A DNA stretch of 64,000 bases from PWXP01 sp040772845 (lineage in GTDB: Bacteria; Planctomycetota; Planctomycetia; Pirellulales; Thermoguttaceae). Under the pieces are notes generated by a model that saw only the letters and a program-made list of their open reading frames with translations, searched no databases and was not told the origin of the DNA. The translations under genes and the position numbers were made by a program. Below, piece after piece: positions 1 to 8,178 of the stretch. The DNA is taken from the NCBI GenBank assembly GCA_040772845.1, contig JAXGXG010000001.1, forward strand, positions 6,572,001 to 6,636,000, given 5' to 3'. The first letter of the stretch is position 1. Every line of letters starts with the position of its first letter.

Positions 1-969
1 TTCCTCGGTATAGAAGGCTTCGCGAAGACTCCTGGCGCCGTACCAGTACGAGACCTTGCGCTGCGAATGGCGACGCTTCAGCAATTCAAACAGGTGCGAC
101 CTGAGCGGGGCCATACCGGCCCCGCCCCCAATGTAGACCATTTCGGCATCGGTCTCCTTGATGAAGAACTCTCCGTAGGGGCCGGAAATGGTTACCCTGT
201 CTCCCGACTTCAGCCCGAAGATGTAAGAAGACATCTTTCCGGGCGGAATATCAGGCGCATCGGCAGGTGGTGTCGCGATCCGCACATTAAGCATGATGAC
301 GCCCTTCTCGCCCGGGTAGTTCGCCATCGAATACGCCCGCGACACCGGTTCGGTAACCTTCGACTTGTACCGCCACATGTCGTACTTGTCCCACTCCCCG
401 CGAAACCGCTCGTCAATATCAAAGCTGCGATAATCGACCTCGTGCGGTGGACACGCAATCTGGATATACCCGCCCGCTCTGAACTCAACTTCTTCGCCAA
501 CGGGCAGCTCCAGAATGAGTTCCTTGATAAATGTGGCCACGTTCCGGTTCGAACGGACGATGCATTCCCACTGCTTGATCTCGAATACTTCGGGGGGAAT
601 TTCGATGGCAAGATCCTGTTTGACCGCCACCTGGCAGCTCAAACGCACTCCCTCTCGAATCTCGCGGCGGCTAAGGAAATTCCGCTCCGTTGCAAGCACG
701 TCCCCGCCTCCCTGATGCACCTTGACGCGGCACTCGGCGCAGGTGCCTTGCCCTCCGCAGGCGGACGGAACGAAAATCCGGTTGTCCGCCAGTACGCCCA
801 GAAGCTTGCCGCCGGTCGGAACGACGAGCGACTTGCCTGGATCCTCGTTGATCTCAATCCGAACCTCGCCGGAAGGGACGAGCCAGCGGCGAGCGCCGAG
901 CACCAGGACCACCAGGCTCAACACGATGGCCGAAAACGCGACGACGCCGATCACGATCTGGACGGTCAA
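1..969 (-). CDS. nqrF: Na+-translocating NADH:quinone reductase subunit F (C-terminus beyond window)
   Basis: NqrF is the NADH-oxidising entry subunit of Na+-NQR, passing electrons from FAD to a 2Fe-2S centre. Reading the minus strand from a TTG at 969 gives one N-terminal membrane segment (about residues 3-25), then a plant-type ferredoxin domain with the cluster pattern CGGQGTCAEC and a later Cys in RLSCQV. A ferredoxin-reductase FAD domain follows (RAYSMANYP binds flavin) and then the start of the NADH domain (YIGGGAGMAPLRS). The frame is open at the window edge, so about 80 residues of the usual 400 or so are missing. The TTG is chosen because the nearby GTG hits a stop after three codons, and a purine-rich AAGGGG stretch lies just upstream. 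It follows nqrE by 11 bases and is the last gene of the operon. Confidence 0.95.
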   Translation of the reverse strand, partial: MTVQIVIGVVAFSAIVLSLVVLVLGARRWLVPSGEVRIEINEDPGKSLVVPTGGKLLGVLADNRIFVPSACGGQGTCAECRVKVHQGGGDVLATERNFLSRREIREGVRLSCQVAVKQDLAIEIPPEVFEIKQWECIVRSNRNVATFIKELILELPVGEEVEFRAGGYIQIACPPHEVDYRSFDIDERFRGEWDKYDMWRYKSKVTEPVSRAYSMANYPGEKGVIMLNVRIATPPADAPDIPPGKMSSYIFGLKSGDRVTISGPYGEFFIKETDAEMVYIGGGAGMAPLRSHLFELLKRRHSQRKVSYWYGARSLREAFYTEE

Positions 970-980
970 CGCTTCACCCC

Positions 981-1592
981 TTACAGACGGATTCCGGAAA
1001 ACGACATGAATGCCAGAGCCATAAGCCCCGCGATGATAAACGTCGCGCCCAGTCCGCGAAGTCCTTTCGGTACGTTGCTGTACTTGAGCTTCTCGCGGAT
1101 AGCCGCCATTGCGACGATGGCCAGTGCCCAGCCAACCCCCGTGCCCAGACCGAACACAACGCTCTCGCCGAATGTATACTCGCGCTCGACCATGAAGAGC
1201 GATCCGCCTAGGATCGCGCAGTTGACCGTAATCAGCGGCAGGAAGATGCCCAGGGCGTTGTACAGGGCCGGCACGTACTTATCAAGCGACATTTCCAGGA
1301 TCTGCACAATGGCGGCAATCACGCCGATGTAGCTGATCAGCCCAAGAAAAGCCAGGTCAAGCGTTGGGAAGCCAAGCCACTCGAGTGCTCCCTCCTTGAT
1401 CACGAACTGGTAGATCAGGTTATTCACCGGCACCGTGATCCCCTGCACCACGGCAACGGCAATGCCCAAACCAAAGGCCGTTTCGACACGACGCGACACG
1501 GCAAGAAACGTACACATGCCCAAGAAGAAGGCAAGCGCCAGGTTCTCGATGAACACGGCCGTCAGGAAGATGCTAAGGTAATGCTCAAGCAT
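981..1592 (-). CDS. nqrE: Na+-translocating NADH:quinone reductase subunit E
   Basis: The 203-residue protein is an integral membrane subunit of Na+-NQR with six hydrophobic segments. It has the NqrE/RnfA hallmarks: FIENLALAFFLGMCTFLAVS near the N-terminus and LPLITVNCAILGGSLFM in the middle, whose Cys pair is known in the family to hold an intramembrane Fe centre. It starts at an ATG 97 bases after nqrD and ends just before nqrF. The length equals the family norm (about 200). A paralogous subunit (RnfA-type) lies at 21595-22182; this copy is the NqrE of a full nqrA-F set. Confidence 0.96.
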   Translation of the reverse strand: MLEHYLSIFLTAVFIENLALAFFLGMCTFLAVSRRVETAFGLGIAVAVVQGITVPVNNLIYQFVIKEGALEWLGFPTLDLAFLGLISYIGVIAAIVQILEMSLDKYVPALYNALGIFLPLITVNCAILGGSLFMVEREYTFGESVVFGLGTGVGWALAIVAMAAIREKLKYSNVPKGLRGLGATFIIAGLMALAFMSFSGIRL

Positions 1593-1629
1593 GGGCTTCT
1601 ACTCGTCTCTCCACGTCCGTAATCCGTAG

Positions 1630-1657
1630 GCCGGAACAAGCAAAGCGCAGTTCCGGC
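1630..1657. repeat. REP-like hairpin between nqrD and nqrE
   Basis: An 8-bp perfect stem (GCCGGAAC / GTTCCGGC) encloses a 12-base loop in the 97-base gap between nqrD and nqrE, the only sizeable gap in an otherwise tightly packed operon. No T-run follows on either strand, so it is not an obvious intrinsic terminator. It may be a REP-type repeat or an mRNA-stabilising hairpin. Confidence 0.5.
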
Positions 1658-1689
1658 ATCCGCTCTCCCCACCCACTCTCCCCAATCCA

Positions 1690-2310
1690 TCACTCGTCTT
1701 CCGCCTGCTCCGGCTTCCACGTCCTCAATAACCAGATCAACAACCCGATAATGAAAAACGCGCTCGGCGCGAGCAGCATCAAGCCGTTCCCCTCATACCA
1801 TCCCCCCTCGGTGCTCAGCGGCAGTATCTGGTGCCCCAGCAACGACCCCGAGCCGAACAACTCGCGGATCGTGCCTACCACCAACAGCACGAGGCTATAT
1901 CCGATCCCGTTGCCCAGGCCGTCCAAGAAGCTTAGCGATACGCCATTCTTCATGGCGAACGCCTCGGCACGGCCCATGAGGATGCAATTCGTGATGATCA
2001 GCCCAACGAAAACCGAAAGCTCCTTGCTGATCTGGTACGCATACGCCTTCAGTATCTGGTCGACCACGATCACCAGCGAGGCGATAATCGTCATCTGTAC
2101 CACCATGCGGATACTCGATGGCACATAGTTGCGTATGGCGGCCACGGCCATGTTGGAGCAGGTGAGCACGGCGGTAACCGCAATGCACATCGTAATGGTC
2201 GTTTCCAACTTCGTGGTGACCGCCAGCGCGGAACAGATGCCCAAGACCTGGGCCATGATCGCGTTGTTGGCGACGATCGGCTCCAGGAGGACCTTGCCGG
2301 GCTTGCTCAT
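1690..2310 (-). CDS. nqrD: Na+-translocating NADH:quinone reductase subunit D
   Basis: This 206-residue membrane subunit of Na+-NQR belongs to the NqrD/RnfE family. Diagnostic stretches are QVLGICSALAVTTKLE near the N-terminus and GLIITNCILMGRAEAFAM in the middle, where the conserved Cys residues pair with those of NqrE. Six hydrophobic segments are visible. The reading frame is open further upstream, but the ATG at 2310 (MSKPGKVLLEP) overlaps the nqrC stop in an ATGA arrangement and gives the family length, so translational coupling is likely. Confidence 0.96.
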   Translation of the reverse strand: MSKPGKVLLEPIVANNAIMAQVLGICSALAVTTKLETTITMCIAVTAVLTCSNMAVAAIRNYVPSSIRMVVQMTIIASLVIVVDQILKAYAYQISKELSVFVGLIITNCILMGRAEAFAMKNGVSLSFLDGLGNGIGYSLVLLVVGTIRELFGSGSLLGHQILPLSTEGGWYEGNGLMLLAPSAFFIIGLLIWLLRTWKPEQAEDE

Positions 2311-3059
2311 GATCCGACCTCCTTGCGCATCCTGTCGAGAAACGGGCCGTATCCTTCGTCGCCCAGCCAGAATTGCACCAGATTGCCGACGCCGCGCGCG
2401 GTGAACGTCGCGCCGGAAAGGCCGTCTACCTTGTACCGGGCATCCGGCGTTTGCGGCGTCACCTGACCCTTGATCACCTCGATTCGGACCTTGCCTTCCG
2501 AATCGAAGGCATGTTTGCCCACCCACAGGGCCTTCCACCGGGGATTATCCACCTCGCCGCCGAGCCCCGGGGTTTCGCCGTGTTCGTAGAACGAGAGGCT
2601 CTCAATGGTTGTCAGGTCGGGCCCCAAGGCAAGCAGTCCGTACATCATGCTCCAAAGCCCCATGCCGCGAACCGGGAGAATCAACCGCTGAAGTTCGCCG
2701 TCGCGTTGGAGCAGGTACACGTCCTGAACGCCGGCCCGCTGCCCACCTTCGGCCGAAGCGGCGCCGTCGCCAGACTTGCCAGCCGCCGATGCCGCGGCCG
2801 TCTCGTCCTTCCCAAGGAACTGACCGGTTCGTAAGTCTGCCTGCCGCACGTCGATCTGCCGGAACAGCAGGTCGATATTGCCCTCTTCATCAGGCTTGAG
2901 GAGTCCGGCGGCCAGAAGGATGTTTCTCCGCAAGTCCAACTCGGCATTTCGCTGCTGCACGGGCCGAAGAGTGATGGCCGCCGTTGAAACGAGCAGCGAG
3001 CAGATAACGCAAACGCATGCGGCCACCAGCATCGTGTAGGCGAATGAATCCTTACGCAT
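2307..3059 (-). CDS. nqrC: Na+-translocating NADH:quinone reductase subunit C
   Basis: NqrC is an FMN-carrying subunit, exposed outside the membrane and anchored by one N-terminal helix (about residues 8-30 here). The covalent flavin site is visible as LSGATFT near residue 223, the S-G-A-T motif to which ApbE attaches FMN on Thr. The length of 250 residues is usual. The chosen ATG at 3059 (MRKDSFAY) overlaps the nqrB stop by 8 bases; the open frame extends upstream but has no NqrC-like sequence there. An Ala/Gly/Ser-rich linker (about residues 95-115) is a lineage-specific insertion. No apbE gene is in the window. Confidence 0.95.
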   Translation of the reverse strand: MRKDSFAYTMLVAACVCVICSLLVSTAAITLRPVQQRNAELDLRRNILLAAGLLKPDEEGNIDLLFRQIDVRQADLRTGQFLGKDETAAASAAGKSGDGAASAEGGQRAGVQDVYLLQRDGELQRLILPVRGMGLWSMMYGLLALGPDLTTIESLSFYEHGETPGLGGEVDNPRWKALWVGKHAFDSEGKVRIEVIKGQVTPQTPDARYKVDGLSGATFTARGVGNLVQFWLGDEGYGPFLDRMRKEVGS

Positions 3060-4254
3060 GTCGGAGGGCCCTTCGACGGATATGGACTCGCAACACGCAG
3101 TAGTCAATCAGAGGCGCGAATGTATTACCGAAGAGGATGGCCAGCATAACACCTTCGGGAAACGCCGGATTGATCACGCGAACGAGAATGGTCATCAACC
3201 CGATGAGCGCCCCGTACACATACTGGCCCGCGTGGGTCATCGCACCGCTGACCGGATCGGTCGCCATGAACACCAGGCCGAACGCGAACCCGCCCAGCAC
3301 GAGATGCCAGTGTGGCGGCAGGCTGAACATGGGGTTTGTTTCGCTTCCGGCGTACCACAGCAGGGTTGCCAAGCCGAGTCCGCCAACCAACATGCTCAGC
3401 ATGATACGCCAGGAGGCAACTCGCGTGAGAAGCAGGATGGCCGCGCCAATCAGACATGCAAGCGTGGACGTCTCGCCCATCGAGCCAGGAATCGTTCCCA
3501 GGAACGCCTCCGAGTACGTCCATTCAATTGCCGGTAGTCCGCCCAGGGCGGCGGCGCCAAGCGGCGTAGCACCGCTGAACCCATCGACGGCCGTCCAGAC
3601 CAAATCGCCGGAACTGGCCGCCGGATAGGCGAAGAATAGGAAGGCCCGGCCGGTCAACGCGGGGTTCAAGAAATTGTATCCGATGCCACCGAACACTTCC
3701 TTGCCAATCACCACCCCGAAGCTGATTCCCAGCCCCACCTGCCACAGCGGAATGGTGGGCGGCAGCGTCAGCGGGAATAGCAGACTCGTCACCAGGAATC
3801 CCTCGTACACGTCGTGCCGGCGAACGGTGGCAAACAGCAGCTCCCACGCTCCACCGACGGCCAGGCCGACCACGTACACCGGAAAGAAGTACAGGGCTCC
3901 GTGAATCGTGTTCGCCAGGAAACTCGCCGGGTCGTACCCGATGCCCAGGGCATCGATCACCGCTCCACGCCAACCGGCCGCCGCCGAAAGCCCCAATTCG
4001 GCCATGGCCCGATTCGCCTGCAACCCCGTGTTCAATAGCGCCATGAAACCGCAAGGGAACAACGACAGCGCCACCGTCATCATCATTCGCTTGTAAGCGA
4101 CAGCGTCGCGTATGTGAACCGCACCTACGGAGGCCTTCCTGGACGTGTACAGAAAGGAATCCACCGCTTCGAAGACCGGGTAGAGCACATGGAGCCGCCC
4201 GCCTTCATTGAACGTAGGCGCCACGCGATCGAGGACCTTGCGAAGCAGTCTCAT
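3052..4254 (-). CDS. nqrB: Na+-translocating NADH:quinone reductase subunit B
   Basis: This 400-residue polytopic protein is the central Na+-channel subunit of Na+-NQR. It has about ten hydrophobic segments. The FMN attachment motif is seen as GFSGATPLG around residue 230, and the family motif GKEVFGGIGYNFLNPALTGR lies around residues 185-205. The C-terminus ends in a run of basic residues (HIRRRALRHA). It lies 8 bases after nqrA and overlaps nqrC. The match to NqrB rather than RnfD is supported by its place in a full nqrA-F operon and the longer N-terminus. Confidence 0.96.
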   Translation of the reverse strand: MRLLRKVLDRVAPTFNEGGRLHVLYPVFEAVDSFLYTSRKASVGAVHIRDAVAYKRMMMTVALSLFPCGFMALLNTGLQANRAMAELGLSAAAGWRGAVIDALGIGYDPASFLANTIHGALYFFPVYVVGLAVGGAWELLFATVRRHDVYEGFLVTSLLFPLTLPPTIPLWQVGLGISFGVVIGKEVFGGIGYNFLNPALTGRAFLFFAYPAASSGDLVWTAVDGFSGATPLGAAALGGLPAIEWTYSEAFLGTIPGSMGETSTLACLIGAAILLLTRVASWRIMLSMLVGGLGLATLLWYAGSETNPMFSLPPHWHLVLGGFAFGLVFMATDPVSGAMTHAGQYVYGALIGLMTILVRVINPAFPEGVMLAILFGNTFAPLIDYCVLRVHIRRRALRHA

Positions 4255-4262
4255 CGGGCCTC

Positions 4263-5627
4263 CTACCCTTCCTTCTCAATGGTCGTCAGGTTGCGTCGCA
4301 ACATTGGCCCGAAATCGTTCTTGCCGGGGCATACGTAGGTACACAAAGCCAAGTCCTCCTCGTCCAACTCCAGTGCTCCGAGTGCCTCTGCCTGCTCAAT
4401 GTCATCAACGGCCAAGGCCCGCAGCAGGAATACCGGAAGCGTGTCCAATGGCATGACCCGCTCGTATAAGCCAATCGGGAAGATCGGCCGCCAACTCCCG
4501 TGAGCCGAGGTCGTCAGCGGCAAACGCCGACCTGGCAGCAACTTCGACGCCGCAAGGTTCAGAACCGAATGCACGTTCCATCCCGGACGATACCAACCCA
4601 GAAGATGCCGGCAGCAATCCTCCTGCAACACCGTCACCTGCAGGTGATACCGCCCGAGGAAGCCAAGCGTTCCCGCGGCAGTCCGACCACCAAGCACCGA
4701 ACCCGACACAACGCGATTGTCGCCCGGCTCCACTTCCCCGTCGAGCAATTCGGCAAGATCGGCTCCGATCCGCGTGCGGAGGAGCCGGGGATTGCGCACT
4801 TGCGGGCCGCCCAAGGCGATTATCCGGCGATGGTCCGGCCTGCCGGTGAGAAACAGGGCCCCGATGGCCATGACGTCCTGGTAGTTCACGTGCCAGACCG
4901 TCTTCTGCCGACCGACCGGATCGAGAAAATGGATATGCGTTCCCGGCAGACCGGCCGGGTGAGGTCCAGTAAACGCTACGTGTTGCACTCCAGGCAGGTC
5001 GCCTCCAGGAATCGCTGCGTCTGGGGCCTTGCATACGTAGACCCGCTCGCCCCCAAGGCGTCCGAGAACCTTCAGTCCGGCCGTGAAGGCATCGGGTCGC
5101 TCGTTGATGATTATCTCGGGCGCCGCTGCCAGCGGATGCGTATCGATCGCCGTTACGAAGACTGCATGTGGCTTCGTATCTGGGGCAGGTACCTTACTGA
5201 ACGGTCGAGTCCGAAACGCCGTCCAGAACCCGGATTGGACAAGGGTGCGGCGGACCTCTTCTTCCCCAAGTCGATCAAGTCGGCCGCCGGGTGTCTGGGG
5301 CAAAGTCTCAGGCGCGTCCGTGGACAGCTCGATCACGACCGATTCGAGCATTCGCCTTGCGCCTCGGTTGATTGCAACAACCCGCCCGGTCCCGGGTGCC
5401 GTGTAGAGTACCCCCGGTGTTTTCTTGTCCTCGAACAGCACTTGCCCTTGACGGACCGTATCTCCCTCGGCCACGGCCATACTCGGTCGCATTCCGACGT
5501 AATCGGGGCCAAGAATGGCAACACGACGAACGGGCGCCCCCTCGCAGATTTCCTGGCGGGGCACGCCAGCAAGGGGTACATTCAACCCCTTTTTGATTCG
5601 AATGGTCTTGAAATCGGCTGTATCCAT
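4263..5627 (-). CDS. nqrA: Na+-translocating NADH:quinone reductase subunit A
   Basis: NqrA is the peripheral cytoplasmic subunit that contributes to ubiquinone binding. This protein is 454 residues, the usual size. The N-terminus contains the family signature IRIKKGLNVPLAGVP, followed by a barrel-sandwich stretch (GDTVRQGQVLFEDKKTPG) and an SLBB-like middle. There are no 4Fe-4S motifs, unlike the related subunit at 24561-25952. It is the promoter-proximal gene of the operon. No strong Shine-Dalgarno is visible before its ATG. Its upstream intergenic region (5628-6017) must hold the operon promoter. Confidence 0.95.
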   Translation of the reverse strand: MDTADFKTIRIKKGLNVPLAGVPRQEICEGAPVRRVAILGPDYVGMRPSMAVAEGDTVRQGQVLFEDKKTPGVLYTAPGTGRVVAINRGARRMLESVVIELSTDAPETLPQTPGGRLDRLGEEEVRRTLVQSGFWTAFRTRPFSKVPAPDTKPHAVFVTAIDTHPLAAAPEIIINERPDAFTAGLKVLGRLGGERVYVCKAPDAAIPGGDLPGVQHVAFTGPHPAGLPGTHIHFLDPVGRQKTVWHVNYQDVMAIGALFLTGRPDHRRIIALGGPQVRNPRLLRTRIGADLAELLDGEVEPGDNRVVSGSVLGGRTAAGTLGFLGRYHLQVTVLQEDCCRHLLGWYRPGWNVHSVLNLAASKLLPGRRLPLTTSAHGSWRPIFPIGLYERVMPLDTLPVFLLRALAVDDIEQAEALGALELDEEDLALCTYVCPGKNDFGPMLRRNLTTIEKEG

Positions 5628-6017
5628 AAGGCCGTCAATGCGTCACGGTGCCTCATTCGACCCGCGAGATCAGGGCATTGGGACCAGGGCGGAATTCCTT
5701 AGAGCACCCGCACCTCCGACCTATCTTGCCTTGCTTCTCAGTGGTCGTGCCACGCGAAAGCATTCTAGCCAATCGCCCCCCAACCGGCAACCCCCCGAAC
5801 GATCCAGATTGTTCGTGCGTGACGAAGGGCTGCATCCACCCGCTGGTTTGCTTCAACCAGCAAATCGCGTCATCTTCATTTCGCTTCGAATCCGCACATT
5901 CCCCTTTGAACTTCACCTTGACGCGTCTCGCTCTCCCACCTATATTCCCTCACTGCACGAAGCCAGACTACCGGCCGCTTATCGCGGACGCGTTGTCCGA
6001 TCAAGAAGGAAGGCACA
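5628..6017. promoter_or_regulatory. Divergent intergenic region (nqr operon / TIGR03009 gene)
   Basis: This 390-base stretch separates two divergently transcribed units and should contain both promoters. I could not identify a convincing -35/-10 pair on either strand and see no gene, strong hairpin or repeat in it. A GAAGGAAGG purine run at about 6006-6014 serves as ribosome binding site for the plus-strand gene. Confidence 0.4.
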
Positions 6018-6815
6018 ATGCCGCAATTCACCTCCTGGCTGGCCCTTGCTACGTTTCTGCTATTTCACGCGGTCGTACCGTGCCTGGGCGACGACGGCCT
6101 GCCACCGGCCGAGGTTGTTCTGGCAAAATGGGAAGAATCGTCACGGAAATGCCAGAGCCTGGACGCCAACCTGACCGTCTTCGATTACGACCCGTTCAAC
6201 GGCACGGAACCGACAAAAGCATACGGCCGGTTCTATTACGAGGCGCCCGGCATTGCGCGATACGAAGTGACGGAGTTCTCGTACTGGGCAGACAATTCGC
6301 CCACCGCGTCGGCGGTTACCATCTGGAAAACCGATGAGGTGCTCACGCTGTCATTGGACACACGAGTCTGTGCAAGGTGGCCTGGCCACAAGCTACAATC
6401 GTACCTGACCGAAACTCACGGTACGGAGGATTATGAACGATCGTGGTTCAATTGGCTCTTCGGCCACAGTTTCTTCTACCGAATGCAAACGCCGCAGCGG
6501 TTTCTTCCACTACTGGTCAACATCCGAGCTACTGAGGTCTTGGCGGACTTCAACGTGATCATCGAGCGCAAGGATGATGACATCCTCATCAAGGCTACGC
6601 CGAAGATGTCACCAAGCCAATGCGGTTACTCAGAAGTCGCCATACTCTTGGGCCCAACGGACTATCTGCCGCGAGCAACGCAGGTAGTCAACCCAAACGG
6701 GCGCGACCGTGTCGTCCATGTGTTGCACGACCTGAAAGTGAACCAACGCCCACACGACCGCGACAAGCTCTTGTCCCCCGATCTGTCGGCGTTTCGTGTG
6801 ATCGAGGGATTCTAG
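6018..6815 (+). CDS. Secreted TIGR03009-type planctomycete protein
   Basis: The 265-residue protein begins with a signal peptide (hydrophobic residues 6-20, likely cleaved after CLGDD or nearby). The mature part carries the pattern of the planctomycete-specific TIGR03009 domain, which is distantly like outer-membrane lipoprotein-sorting proteins: an N-terminal helix with W-E-S-S-R-K-C, then beta strands such as YGRFYYEAPGIARYEV and a C-terminal LLGPTDYLPRATQVVNPNG. Function is unknown; it probably acts in the periplasm. It is 22 bases upstream of the macro-domain gene, so the two may be cotranscribed, although their roles have no obvious link. Confidence 0.75.
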   Translation: MPQFTSWLALATFLLFHAVVPCLGDDGLPPAEVVLAKWEESSRKCQSLDANLTVFDYDPFNGTEPTKAYGRFYYEAPGIARYEVTEFSYWADNSPTASAVTIWKTDEVLTLSLDTRVCARWPGHKLQSYLTETHGTEDYERSWFNWLFGHSFFYRMQTPQRFLPLLVNIRATEVLADFNVIIERKDDDILIKATPKMSPSQCGYSEVAILLGPTDYLPRATQVVNPNGRDRVVHVLHDLKVNQRPHDRDKLLSPDLSAFRVIEGF

Positions 6816-6837
6816 GCAGACACTTGGGCATCACTCC

Positions 6838-7401
6838 ATGACTTCTTGGGCAGCATCGATCGGTAATATACTGGAACTTCGCGCAGATGCCCTCATATGT
6901 TCGGCGAATCCACTACTGAATCTGTCCGGCGGTGTCGGCGGCGAATTCCTGCTTCGCTATGGCGACGCCATGCAAACGTTCCTGCACAATTGGCTGCATA
7001 AGTCGAACCGCCAATTCGTAGCACCCGGCACCGTTGTAGCTGCCCCGCCGTGTGGATCGCCGTTCCATGTCGTGTTACACGCAGTTGCAATCGACGCGTT
7101 CTACGAGACGTCAGCGGAACTGATTTCGCAAACCTACGGCAACGCCTTCGCCGAGGCCAGCCGCCAAGGCTGCCGCAGCATCGTCTCGGCATGCCTGGCT
7201 TGCGGCTACGGTCGCGCCAGCCCAGAACTGTTCGCCCGCGCCATTCGGCCCCATCTCGGCAGTTCCATCCCTACTATCGACCGCATCGAATTCCGATCCA
7301 CCAACGCAGACATCGTCGAAACCATCCAAAGTCTCATCGTCCCCATGCAAAGTCCCCCGGCACACTCGCCGCCTTCCAACGGCGCAGCAGGCAAAGAGTA
7401 G
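6838..7401 (+). CDS. Macro-domain protein (ADP-ribose binding/hydrolase fold)
   Basis: The 187-residue protein matches the macro domain along most of its length: GNILELRADALICSANP (residues 8-24, the ADP-ribose-binding N-x-A/ANP loop), GGVGGEFLLRYGD, APGTVVAAPPCG and a C-terminal CLACGYGRASPELFARAI. Macro domains bind ADP-ribose or its derivatives and often remove ADP-ribose from proteins or nucleic acids. The last 20 residues are low-complexity. It sits beside, and convergent with, an ATPase/DUF4276 pair that looks like a defence cassette, so a role in nucleotide-based stress or immunity is possible but unproven. Confidence 0.8.
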   Translation: MTSWAASIGNILELRADALICSANPLLNLSGGVGGEFLLRYGDAMQTFLHNWLHKSNRQFVAPGTVVAAPPCGSPFHVVLHAVAIDAFYETSAELISQTYGNAFAEASRQGCRSIVSACLACGYGRASPELFARAIRPHLGSSIPTIDRIEFRSTNADIVETIQSLIVPMQSPPAHSPPSNGAAGKE

Positions 7402-7488
7402 CGAGGCATTAGGATCCGCACGCGAACACGTGTCCCATCTTGTGCAATCCTCACGACGTCAATCTAAACCCACGAGCGGTTGTCAACA

Positions 7489-8178
7489 TCAATCGTGTTC
7501 TCGATCAAGTTGCTCGAGCGTACTCATCCATTGTGCGAAATGAGGGCAGTTTGCCTTGATGGCATGGATGCCGATACGGGCCGCAAGAACGGGGCCGTCA
7601 ACATTCTCGTCGTAGTCTTTCACGTATTTCTTAATCCGCGCCTTCGGATGCGTTTGCTCGCCGTGGTTGATCTTCTCCGGCGTCGCAAACGGATCGCACT
7701 CCTTCTTGAGTCCGGCGATCTGCGTTTCGATACCGTCAAACCACCCTCGAAAACAATCTACATTGGCAAGTACGATGGCCTCGAATTCATGAACCTGCAA
7801 GTACGGAATGAAGCGTGGGTCCCCCATTTCCTCGCCAAGGGCTTTCTCCAACTTCATCACTTGCTCATAGGGATCGGCCAACTTCATTGCGTCGTCGTAT
7901 CCCGGAAAATCGGTGGGCAACGAGTAGAGGTCCACCATCATCGAGAATCTGGCCTCGGCTGATTGATCCTCTTGCATCCAACGGCGAATATCTCCGAGCG
8001 AATGGGCAAACGTATTGAGCAAACCGCCCGTGGGAATTCTGCCCTTGCGTCTGGCATGAAGGCCCGTAAGACGCGGCTTGACAACCATCACTCTGAACGG
8101 GCTAAGGTGAGGTTGCAGCACGTCGGTAGCGAACGCTTGCTCGGTTTGCCCCTCGACGGTCAGGTAGAGCCGTTTCAT
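7489..8178 (-). CDS. DUF4276 family protein (TOPRIM-like, predicted nuclease partner)
   Basis: The 229-residue protein starts MKRLYLTVEGQTEQAFATDV, the hallmark of DUF4276, whose E-G-x-T-E motif resembles the TOPRIM catalytic glutamate; the downstream acidic residues are in MMVDLYSLPTDFPGY (D-x-Y). Other family features seen are YLQVHEFEAIVLAN and the C-terminal IGIHAIKANCPHFAQWM. Its ATG overlaps the stop of the ATPase gene in a TGATG junction, so the two are translationally coupled. DUF4276 genes are commonly paired with AAA_21 ATPases; the related PARIS and OLD/Gabija systems combine an ATPase with a TOPRIM effector. A defence role is inferred from architecture only. Confidence 0.85.
   Translation of the reverse strand: MKRLYLTVEGQTEQAFATDVLQPHLSPFRVMVVKPRLTGLHARRKGRIPTGGLLNTFAHSLGDIRRWMQEDQSAEARFSMMVDLYSLPTDFPGYDDAMKLADPYEQVMKLEKALGEEMGDPRFIPYLQVHEFEAIVLANVDCFRGWFDGIETQIAGLKKECDPFATPEKINHGEQTHPKARIKKYVKDYDENVDGPVLAARIGIHAIKANCPHFAQWMSTLEQLDREHD

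Noticed and set aside
67..1332. 421-codon plus-strand frame
   Set aside because: It lies antisense to nqrF and nqrE; those have clear cofactor motifs and family length.
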